From the NCBI RefSeq assembly GCF_003330845.1, contig NZ_CP026121.1, positions 7,173,501 to 7,237,500 on the forward strand: DNA of 64,000 bases, written 5' to 3'. The position numbers and the translations under genes are program-made. Below the pieces are notes generated by a model, which was not told the DNA's origin, ran no database searches, and saw nothing but the letters and a program-made list of their open reading frames with translations. Positions within the stretch are counted from its first letter, which is position 1. Every line of letters starts with the position of its first letter. Shown piece by piece: positions 44,422 to 51,872 of the stretch. The DNA is from Streptomyces sp. Go-475. Its GTDB lineage: Bacteria; Actinomycetota; Actinomycetes; Streptomycetales; Streptomycetaceae.

Positions 44422-44521
44422 CCGCACGGGCCGTCAACTCCGCGCCGGCACATGGCTGTCGGCGCGGACCCCTGGCACATCCGCGCCCCGGCGCGCCCGC
44501 GACCGTGATTACGTAAGGCCC

Positions 44522-45196
44522 ATGACTGCGATCAGACTGCTCCTCGTCGACGACGATCCGCTGGTGCGGGCCGGGCTGTCCTTCATGATGGGCGGGGCCG
44601 ACGACGTCGAGATCGTCGGCGAGGCCGCCGACGGCGGCGAGGTGGAGGCGCTCGTCGACCGCACCCGTCCCGACGTCGTGCTCATGGACATCCGGATGCC
44701 GACGGTGGACGGTCTCACGGCCACGGAGCGGCTGCGGGCCCGCGAGGACGCCCCGCAGGTGGTGGTCCTCACCACCTTCCACGCCGACGAGCAGGTGCTG
44801 CGTGCGCTGCGGGCGGGCGCCGCCGGTTTCGTCCTCAAGGACACCCCGCCGGCCGAGATCCTCGCGGCGGTACGCAAAGTCGCGGCGGGCGACCCGGTCC
44901 TGTCGCCGACCGTCACCCGCCAGCTGATGCGGCACGCGGCCGGCACCGCCGCCGACACCCGCCGCACGCGCGCCCGCGCGCGCATGGCCGTCCTCAACGA
45001 CCGCGAGCGCGAGGTCGCCGTCGCCGTCGCCCGGGGCCTGTCCAACGCCGAGATCGCCTCCGGGCTCTTCATGAGCGTCGCCACCGTCAAGACGCACGTC
45101 TCGCGCATCCTGGCCAAGCTCGACCTGAACAACCGGGTGCAGATCGCCCTGCTCGCCTACGACGCGGGGCTGCTGGACGAACAGGAAGAGAGCTGA
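44522..45196 (+). CDS. NarL/FixJ-family response regulator
   Basis: A 224-residue regulator with a complete receiver domain (VDDDPLVRAGL, phospho-Asp55 in VVLMDIRMPTVDG, Lys in FVLKDTPP) and a LuxR-type HTH (LNDREREVAVAVARGLSNAEIA, then VATVKTHVSRILAKL). It belongs with a HisKA_3 kinase, and the kinase at 36562 is the only one in the window and is eight kilobases away. The ATG follows closely after a TTACGTAAGG sequence. Confidence 0.93.
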   Translation: MTAIRLLLVDDDPLVRAGLSFMMGGADDVEIVGEAADGGEVEALVDRTRPDVVLMDIRMPTVDGLTATERLRAREDAPQVVVLTTFHADEQVLRALRAGAAGFVLKDTPPAEILAAVRKVAAGDPVLSPTVTRQLMRHAAGTAADTRRTRARARMAVLNDREREVAVAVARGLSNAEIASGLFMSVATVKTHVSRILAKLDLNNRVQIALLAYDAGLLDEQEES

Positions 45197-45206
45197 CCGC
45201 CCGCCG

Positions 45207-46229
45207 TCACGGGTGGGCGGGCGCGGCCCCGCCGGGGATCTCCGCGAGGCGCACCGGCCTGCGCTCCCGGCGCGACATCTCGCACGCCTCGGCGATCCGC
45301 AGCGCCTGCAGGGCCTCGCGCCCGTCGCAGGGGTTGGCCCGCTCGCCCCGGACGACCTCGACGAACGCGTTCAGCTCCGCCTCGTAGGCCGGGCCGAAAC
45401 GCTCCAGGAAGCCCGTCCAGGGCTTGTCCGCGGCCGGTGGCCCGGTCGGCTCGGTGGACGCGATCGGCGTACGGTCGTCCAGGCCCACCACGATCTGGTC
45501 GCGCTCCCCGGCGAGTTCCATGCGCACGTCGTAGCCCGCCCCGTTCAGCCGGGCACCCGTGACCGCCGCGAGCGTGCCGTCGTCGAGGGTGAGCAGCGCG
45601 GCGCCGGTGTCGACGTCGCCGGCCTCGCGGAACATCGCGGGCCCGGCGTCCGACCCGGTCGCGTACACGTCCGCCACCTCCCGGCCCGTCACCCAGCGCA
45701 GCACGTCGAAGTCGTGGATCAGCGTGTCCCGGTACAGCCCGCCGGACACCGGCAGCCAGGCGGCCGGCGGCGGCGTCCGGTCGCTGGTCAGCGCCCGCAC
45801 GGTGTGCAGCCGCCCCAGCCGGCCCGCGCGCACGGCCTCGCGCGCACCCGCGTACCCCGGGTCGAAGCGGCGCTGGAAGCCCATCTGGAGCACCGTCCCG
45901 GCCGTCTCGACCTCGGCGATCGCGCTCAGCGTGCCCGGCAGGTCCAGCGCGATGGGCTTCTCGCAGAACACCGGCAGGCCCGAGCGTGCTGCCCGACCGA
46001 TCAGTTCGGCGTGGGCCGACGTCGCCGTCGTGATCACCACCGCGTCGACGCCCCAGCGGAAGATCTCCTCCACCCCCGGCGCCGCCGTCTCACCCAGCCG
46101 GTGCGCCAGTTCCTGGGCCCGCGCGGGGTCCGCGTCCGTGAGGATCAGGGAACCGACATCGCGGTGCCTGCTCAGGGTGTTCGCGTGGATCGTGCCGATG
46201 CGGCCCGTACCGATGACGCCGATGCGCAT
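45207..46229 (-). CDS. Gfo/Idh/MocA-family dehydrogenase (inositol 2-dehydrogenase-like)
   Basis: A 340-residue NAD-dependent dehydrogenase: Rossmann GVIGTGRIGTIHA at the N terminus, FCEKPIALDL with the catalytic EKP, QMGFQRRFDPGY, and HDFDVLRWVTG with the conserved Asp and His. It resembles IolG-type enzymes that oxidise myo-inositol or related cyclitols. It is divergent from a GntR regulator with a palindromic operator between them. Substrate assignment is by family only. Confidence 0.88.
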   Translation of the reverse strand: MRIGVIGTGRIGTIHANTLSRHRDVGSLILTDADPARAQELAHRLGETAAPGVEEIFRWGVDAVVITTATSAHAELIGRAARSGLPVFCEKPIALDLPGTLSAIAEVETAGTVLQMGFQRRFDPGYAGAREAVRAGRLGRLHTVRALTSDRTPPPAAWLPVSGGLYRDTLIHDFDVLRWVTGREVADVYATGSDAGPAMFREAGDVDTGAALLTLDDGTLAAVTGARLNGAGYDVRMELAGERDQIVVGLDDRTPIASTEPTGPPAADKPWTGFLERFGPAYEAELNAFVEVVRGERANPCDGREALQALRIAEACEMSRRERRPVRLAEIPGGAAPAHP

Positions 46230-46270
46230 GAAAACAAAGTGCGGGCCCGACCCGCCCCTGTCAATCTGTA

Positions 46271-46280
46271 TGTCCGGACA
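46271..46280. promoter_or_regulatory. GntR operator candidate in the divergent region
   Basis: TGTCCGGACA is a perfect palindrome flanked by AT-rich bases (CTGTATGTCCGGACAATC). It is centrally placed between the dehydrogenase and GntR starts. Similar ATGTCCGGACAT-type boxes are known for inositol-related GntR regulators in Streptomyces (from memory). Confidence 0.65.
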
Positions 46281-46330
46281 ATCTGACTACACAACTTCCC
46301 GTCAACAACGCACGGAGCTACGCTCGGCCC

Positions 46331-47096
46331 GTGCCGAAACCAGAAGTGGACCCGACCGTGCAGCTCGAGCTCAGCGTGGACCGCAGCTCTCCCGTGCCGT
46401 TGTACTTCCAGCTGTCCCAGCAGCTGGAGGCCGCGATCGAGCACGGCACGCTGACCCCCGGCAGCCTGCTGGGCAACGAGATCGAGCTCGCCGCCCGGCT
46501 CGGCCTGTCCCGGCCGACCGTCCGCCAGGCCATCCAGTCGCTCGTCGACAAGGGCCTCCTCGTACGCCGCCGCGGCGTGGGCACCCAGGTCGTGCACAGC
46601 CAGGTCAAGCGCCCCCTGGAGCTCAGCAGCCTCTACGACGACCTGGAGGCGGCGGGCCAGCGCCCCGCCACCAAGGTCCTGGTCAACACGGTCGTCCCCG
46701 CCTCCGCCGAGGTCGCCGCCGCGCTCGGCGTCGCCGAGGACAGCGACGTCCACCGCGTGGAACGCCTGCGCCTCGCCCACGGCGAGCCCATGGCCTACCT
46801 CTGCAACTTCCTGCCCCCCGGCCTGATCGACCTCGACACCGGCCAGCCTGGAGACCACGGGCCTCTACCGCCTGATGCGGGCGGCCGGCATCACCCTCCA
46901 CAGCGCCCGCCAGTCCATCGGCGCCCGGGCGGCGACGGCGGAGGAGGCGGAACGACTGGCGGAGGAGGCGGGTGCCCCGCTGCTCACCATGCAACGCGTC
47001 ACGTTCGACGACACGGGCCGCGCGGTCGAGTACGGCACGCACACGTACCGTCCGACGCGCTATTCCTTCGAGTTCCAGCTGCTCGTGAGGACGTGA
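46331..47096 (+). pseudogene. GntR/HutC-family regulator broken by a +1 frameshift
   Basis: The first frame (GTG 46331 to about 46846) encodes a normal GntR winged helix (LAARLGLSRPTVRQAIQSLV) and the first half of the UTRA effector domain up to LPPGLIDLDTGQ. The second frame continues the domain from LETTGLYRLMRAAGITLHSA to the stop at 47094-47096 (EFQLLVRT). One extra C in CAGCCTGGAG at 46847-46848 separates them, and without it the protein would be a complete regulator of about 255 residues. It may be a true mutation or a sequencing error. The remaining frame 1 tail is unrelated. Confidence 0.75.
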
Positions 47097-47160
47097 GAGG
47101 ACGGTCCGCACCACCCCTCTGCACCGCACCCTGCCGTCCTGTGAGGCAGAATCGGGCGCG

Positions 47161-48309
47161 ATGAGCACCTACCGCGACTTCACCGCCCCCATCGGCTCCC
47201 GCCGTGCCACCGTGCTCCGCACGGTCGGCACCCGGGAGCGCCGCTCACACCTGACGGCCCCCCGCGTGCCCACGGTCGGCATCGACATCGGCGGTACGAA
47301 GGTCATGGCGGGCGTCGTCGACGCCGACGGCAACATCCTGGAGAAGCTCCGCACGGAGACCCCGGACAAGTCCAAGAGCCCCAAGGTCGTCGAGGACACG
47401 ATCGCCGAGCTGGTCCTGGACCTCTCCGACCGGCACGACGTGCACGCCGTCGGCATCGGCGCGGCCGGCTGGGTCGACGCCGACCGCAACCGCGTGCTGT
47501 TCGCCCCCCACCTGTCCTGGCGCAACGAACCCCTCAGGGACCGCCTCGCCAGCCGCCTGTCCGTCCCCGTGCTCGTCGACAACGACGCCAACACCGCCGC
47601 CTGGGCCGAGTGGCGCTTCGGCGCCGGCCGCGGCGAGGACCACCTCGTCATGATCACGCTGGGCACCGGCATCGGCGGCGCGATCCTGGAGGACGGCCAG
47701 GTCAAGCGCGGCAAGTACGGCGTCGCCGGCGAGTTCGGCCACATGCAGGTCGTGCCCGGCGGCCACCGCTGCCCCTGCGGCAACCGCGGCTGCTGGGAGC
47801 AGTACAGCTCCGGCAACGCCCTGGTCCGCGAGGCGCGCGAACTGGCCGCCGCCGACTCCCCGGTCGCGTACGGGATCATCGAGCACGTCAAGGGCAGCAT
47901 CGGCGACATCACCGGCCCGATGATCACCGAGCTGGCCCGCGACGGCGACGCCATGTGCATCGAGCTGCTCCAGGACATCGGCCAGTGGCTCGGCGTCGGC
48001 ATCGCCAACCTCGCCGCCGCCCTCGACCCCTCCTGCTTCGTGATCGGCGGTGGCGTCTCGGCCGCCGACGACCTGCTGATCGGCCCGGCCCGCGACGCCT
48101 TCAAACGGCACCTCACCGGCCGCGGCTACCGCCCCGAGGCCCGCATCGTCCGCGCCCAGCTCGGCCCCGAGGCCGGCATGGTCGGCGCCGCCGACCTCGC
48201 CCGGCTCGTCGCCCGCCGCTTCCGCCGCGCCAAGCGCCGCCGTGTGGAGCGCTACGAGCGCTACGAGCGGTACACGCAGTCGCTCCGCAGCTCCCAGGAG
48301 ACGCTGTGA
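47161..48309 (+). CDS. ROK-family sugar kinase
   Basis: A 382-residue kinase with VGIDIGGTKVMAGVVD (ATP loop, about 39-54), LGTGIGGAIL, the ROK zinc site in HRCPCGNRGCWEQYSS and a catalytic DNDANTAAWAE. It resembles actinobacterial glucokinases but has an extra 37-residue N terminus and a basic C-terminal tail (RRFRRAKRRRVERYERYERY). It is coupled by GTGA overlap to a membrane protein gene. Glucose or another hexose is the probable substrate. Confidence 0.9.
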   Translation: MSTYRDFTAPIGSRRATVLRTVGTRERRSHLTAPRVPTVGIDIGGTKVMAGVVDADGNILEKLRTETPDKSKSPKVVEDTIAELVLDLSDRHDVHAVGIGAAGWVDADRNRVLFAPHLSWRNEPLRDRLASRLSVPVLVDNDANTAAWAEWRFGAGRGEDHLVMITLGTGIGGAILEDGQVKRGKYGVAGEFGHMQVVPGGHRCPCGNRGCWEQYSSGNALVREARELAAADSPVAYGIIEHVKGSIGDITGPMITELARDGDAMCIELLQDIGQWLGVGIANLAAALDPSCFVIGGGVSAADDLLIGPARDAFKRHLTGRGYRPEARIVRAQLGPEAGMVGAADLARLVARRFRRAKRRRVERYERYERYTQSLRSSQETL

Positions 48310-48887
48310 CCGCCTCCCTGCCCCACCAGGGCCCCTGGCCCGACGACCCGGACCGCCCGGTCGAGGACCGCCGCCACATGATCCGCCGCAGGGCGCTCAC
48401 CCTGCTGATCATCGTGCTGCTCATCGGCATCCCGGCCGGTTACCTGGTGATCTCCGCGAACCAGAGCCGCGACAGCGGCAAGGACAAGGAGGCCAAGTAC
48501 TCGGCGACCGGCCTCACCGAGGGCTGGCCCTCCAAGCTCCAGCGCCGCATCTACCAGGTGCCCGTCCCGCACCCGGCCTGGCACGTGGCGTACTACGAGA
48601 CCAACAACTGGAAGACCAGCCGCCTCTACACCCAGTTCGAGACGAACGCGGCCGGCCTGGACGCCTACCTGACGGGCCTCGGCATGACCCGCGAGGACCT
48701 GAAGAAGGGCGACATCACCATCGGCGCCCGCGACCGGAAGGTGACCGGCTGGAAGTTCCCCGGCGGCGACGGGTGGTACGGCTTCGTCCACCGGCAGAAG
48801 AACCCGGCCCCCACGCACGACGTGGTCGTGGACCTCTCCAACCCGGCGTACCCCTGGGTGTACGTCGTCTCCCGGACCGTGCCCTGA
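48306..48887 (+). CDS. membrane-anchored protein coupled to the ROK kinase
   Basis: A 193-residue protein with one hydrophobic segment (LTLLIIVLLIGIPAGYLVIS, about 31-50) after a basic N terminus and an extracytoplasmic domain with conserved HPAWHVAYYETNNWKTSRLY. The GTG start overlaps the kinase stop by four bases. No catalytic motif is recognised. It is probably a surface partner of the kinase pathway. Confidence 0.75.
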   Translation: MTASLPHQGPWPDDPDRPVEDRRHMIRRRALTLLIIVLLIGIPAGYLVISANQSRDSGKDKEAKYSATGLTEGWPSKLQRRIYQVPVPHPAWHVAYYETNNWKTSRLYTQFETNAAGLDAYLTGLGMTREDLKKGDITIGARDRKVTGWKFPGGDGWYGFVHRQKNPAPTHDVVVDLSNPAYPWVYVVSRTVP

Positions 48888-48926
48888 CCGCTGCGGGGGC
48901 CGAGTGCCGGGTCCCCGCCCCGACCC

Positions 48927-48998
48927 GCCGCCGGGGCGGATCGTCAGACCCCGCCCCCACCCGCCGCCGGGGCCGATTGTCAGACCCCGCCCGTAGAG
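48927..48998. repeat. 36-bp tandem duplication upstream of the helicase gene
   Basis: Two copies starting at 48927 and 48963 share GCCGCCGGGG, GAT and GTCAGACCCCGCCC with few differences. Both lie between the membrane protein stop and the SNF2 helicase start. Confidence 0.75.
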
Positions 48999-49043
48999 TC
49001 GGAGACAACTGATCCGACAGGCGGGCGGGAGGTGGCAGGACGT

Positions 49044-51872
49044 ATGGGTGACACGGCTGCGGTGGCCGAGCGGGCGGGGGAGCCGACGGCCCCGGTCCGG
49101 CTCCCGGCCGTCTTCCTGCCCGCGCCCCTGCCGCGCCAGGGACGCATCGCCTTCTGGGACCCCGAGGGCGAGCCCCTGCCCGCCGAGGACACCGAGCTGA
49201 CCGTCGTACGACGGCACGGCGCGGGAGTCCGGCGGCGGACCGCCCCGGCGCTGACCCTCCCGCTGGAAGCGGCCCTGCCGCTCCTGGTGCGGGCGCGCCA
49301 CGACCCGGCGGCCCACCCCGCCACGGCCTGCTGGGGCGCGGCCGCCCTGCACGCCCTGCGGCTCACCGCCCGCGGCCGGCTCCTGCCCGGCCTGACCGCC
49401 ACCGGCCACGACGCCTGGCGCGCGGGCCCCCTCGACCCGGACGACATCGCCCACCTGCGCGCGGTCGCCGCCGCCCTGCCGTACGAAGGGCACGCCGTGC
49501 CGCTGCCCGGCCCGGGCCCGATCCGCCTGCCCGAACCGGAAGCGCTGGTCCGCGCCTTCCTGGACGCGGTCGCCGACACCCTGCCCCGCACCCCGGCCGC
49601 ACCCCACACCACCGGCCGCCCCTTCGCCGCCCGCGAGGCCCAGCACCTGCCCGGCGCCCAGGACTGGGCCGCCGAGGTCGCCGCCGGCATGGACGCCGGC
49701 GTGCGCATCTCGCTCCGCCTCGACCTGTCGGCGTACGACCTGTTCGACGACGCCCTGGACGGCGGGGCGCGCAGCGCCGGCGCGGCCGTCGTCCAGGTGC
49801 ACAGCCTCGCCGACCCCACCCTCGTGGCCGACGCGGCGGCCCTGTGGGCGGGCGAGACCGACGACGCCTTCGGCCCCCGCGCGCGGGTCGACGCCGCCCT
49901 CGCCGTCCGCCGCGCGGCCCGGGTGTGGCCGCCCCTGGACCGGCTCTCCGAGCAGGACGTGCCCGACGTGCTGGCCCTGAGCGAGGAGGAAGTCAGCGAC
50001 CTGCTCGGCATCGCCGCCACCCGGCTCGCCGCGGCCGGTGTCGCCGTGCACTGGCCGAGGGACCTCGCGCAGGACCTGTCCGCCACGGCGGTGGTCCGCC
50101 CCGCGCCCGGCTCGGCGACCGACGGCACCGGCTTCTTCGAGAGCGAGGACCTCCTCCAGTTCCGCTGGCAGCTGGCGCTCGGCGGCGACCCGCTCACCGA
50201 CAGCGAGATGGACGCCCTGGCCGAGGCCCACCGCCCGGTCGTCCGGCTGCGCGACCAGTGGGTGCTGGTCGACCCTGCCCTCGTCCGCAAGGCCCGCAAG
50301 CGCGACCTCGGGCTGCTCGACCCCGTCGACGCCCTGTCCGTCGCCCTCACGGGCACGGCCGAGGTGGACGGCGAGACGGTCGAGGCCGTCCCGGTCGGCG
50401 CGCTGGCCGCCCTGCGCGACCGCCTGACCAGGGGGATCCGCCCGGCCGAGCCGCCCCCGGGCCTGCACGCCACCCTCCGCGACTACCAGCTCCGCGGCCT
50501 CGCCTGGCTCGACCTCATGACCTCCCTCGGCCTCGGCGGCTGCCTCGCCGACGACATGGGCCTCGGCAAGACGATCACCCTCATCGCCCTGCACCTGAAG
50601 CGGGCCCGCCGCGAGCCGACCCTGGTGGTCTGCCCGGCCTCCCTGCTCGGCAACTGGCAGCGGGAGATCAACCGCTTCGCCCCCGGCGTCCCCGTCCGCC
50701 GCTTCCACGGCCCCGACCGCAGCCTCGCCGGCCTGGACGGCGGCTTCGTCCTGACCACGTACGGCACGATGCGCTCGGCGGCCCCCGCCCTGGCCGAGCA
50801 GGCCTGGGGCATGGTCGTCGCCGACGAGGCGCAGCACGTCAAGAACCCCTACTCGGCCACGGCCAAGGCGCTGCGCACGATCCCGTCCCCCGCGCGCGTG
50901 GCCCTCACGGGCACGCCCGTCGAGAACAACCTCTCGGAGCTGTGGGCCCTGCTCGACTGGACCACCCCGGGCCTGCTCGGGCCGCTGAAGTCCTTCCGCG
51001 CGCGGCACGCCCGGGCCGTCGAGACCGGCGAGGACGAGGAGGCGGTCGAGCGCCTGGCCCGCCTGGTCCGGCCCTTCCTGCTGCGTCGCAGGAAGTCCGA
51101 CCCGGGCATCGTGCCCGAGCTGCCGCCCAAGACGGAGACCGACCACCCGGTCCCGCTCACACGCGAACAGGCCGCGCTGTACGAGGCGGTGGTCCGCGAG
51201 TCGATGCTCGCCATCGAGACGGCCGAGGGCATGGCCCGGCGGGGCCTGGTGCTGAAGCTGCTGACGTCCCTGAAGCAGATCTGCGACCACCCCGCGCTGT
51301 ACCTGAAGGAGGAGCACGTCCCGGCCGGAGACCGGCACGCCACCCGCTCCGGCAAACTCGCCCTGCTGGACGAGCTGCTGGACACCTTGCTCGCCGAGGA
51401 CGGCTCCGCCCTGGTCTTCACGCAGTACGTGGGGATGGCCCGCCTGATCACCTCCCACCTGGCCGGCCGCGCGGTCCCGGTCGACCTCCTGCACGGCGGC
51501 ACGCCGGTCCCGGAGCGGGAACGCATGGTGGACCGCTTCCAGGCCGGCTCGACCCCGGTCCTGGTGCTCTCCCTGAAGGCGGCGGGCACCGGCCTGAACC
51601 TCACCCGCGCGGGCCACGTCGTGCACTTCGACCGCTGGTGGAACCCGGCCGTCGAGGAACAGGCCACCGACCGCGCCTACCGCATCGGCCAGACCCAGCC
51701 CGTCCAGGTCCACCGCCTCATCACCGAGGGCACGGTCGAGGACCGCATCGCCGAGATGCTCCAGGCCAAGCGCGCCCTGGCCGACGCGATCCTCGGCTCC
51801 GGCGAGTCGGCCCTCACCGAACTGACGGACCGCGAGCTGTCCGACCTGGTGTCCCTGCGGAGGACGACATGA
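49044..51872 (+). CDS. SNF2-family DNA-dependent ATPase/helicase
   Basis: A 942-residue SNF2/RapA-type ATPase. The N-terminal 430 residues are the bacterial SNF2-associated region. The motor carries motif I DDMGLGKTIT (about 503-512), motif II DEAQHVKN, GTPVENNLSELW, and C-terminal motifs VFTQYVGMARL and QATDRAYRIGQ. The ATG at 49044 has AGGA upstream. GTG at 49032 is an alternative. It overlaps the SWIM gene by four bases. Such SNF2-SWIM pairs are frequent in actinobacteria, and DNA repair or restriction of foreign DNA is suspected. Confidence 0.93.
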   Translation: MGDTAAVAERAGEPTAPVRLPAVFLPAPLPRQGRIAFWDPEGEPLPAEDTELTVVRRHGAGVRRRTAPALTLPLEAALPLLVRARHDPAAHPATACWGAAALHALRLTARGRLLPGLTATGHDAWRAGPLDPDDIAHLRAVAAALPYEGHAVPLPGPGPIRLPEPEALVRAFLDAVADTLPRTPAAPHTTGRPFAAREAQHLPGAQDWAAEVAAGMDAGVRISLRLDLSAYDLFDDALDGGARSAGAAVVQVHSLADPTLVADAAALWAGETDDAFGPRARVDAALAVRRAARVWPPLDRLSEQDVPDVLALSEEEVSDLLGIAATRLAAAGVAVHWPRDLAQDLSATAVVRPAPGSATDGTGFFESEDLLQFRWQLALGGDPLTDSEMDALAEAHRPVVRLRDQWVLVDPALVRKARKRDLGLLDPVDALSVALTGTAEVDGETVEAVPVGALAALRDRLTRGIRPAEPPPGLHATLRDYQLRGLAWLDLMTSLGLGGCLADDMGLGKTITLIALHLKRARREPTLVVCPASLLGNWQREINRFAPGVPVRRFHGPDRSLAGLDGGFVLTTYGTMRSAAPALAEQAWGMVVADEAQHVKNPYSATAKALRTIPSPARVALTGTPVENNLSELWALLDWTTPGLLGPLKSFRARHARAVETGEDEEAVERLARLVRPFLLRRRKSDPGIVPELPPKTETDHPVPLTREQAALYEAVVRESMLAIETAEGMARRGLVLKLLTSLKQICDHPALYLKEEHVPAGDRHATRSGKLALLDELLDTLLAEDGSALVFTQYVGMARLITSHLAGRAVPVDLLHGGTPVPERERMVDRFQAGSTPVLVLSLKAAGTGLNLTRAGHVVHFDRWWNPAVEEQATDRAYRIGQTQPVQVHRLITEGTVEDRIAEMLQAKRALADAILGSGESALTELTDRELSDLVSLRRTT

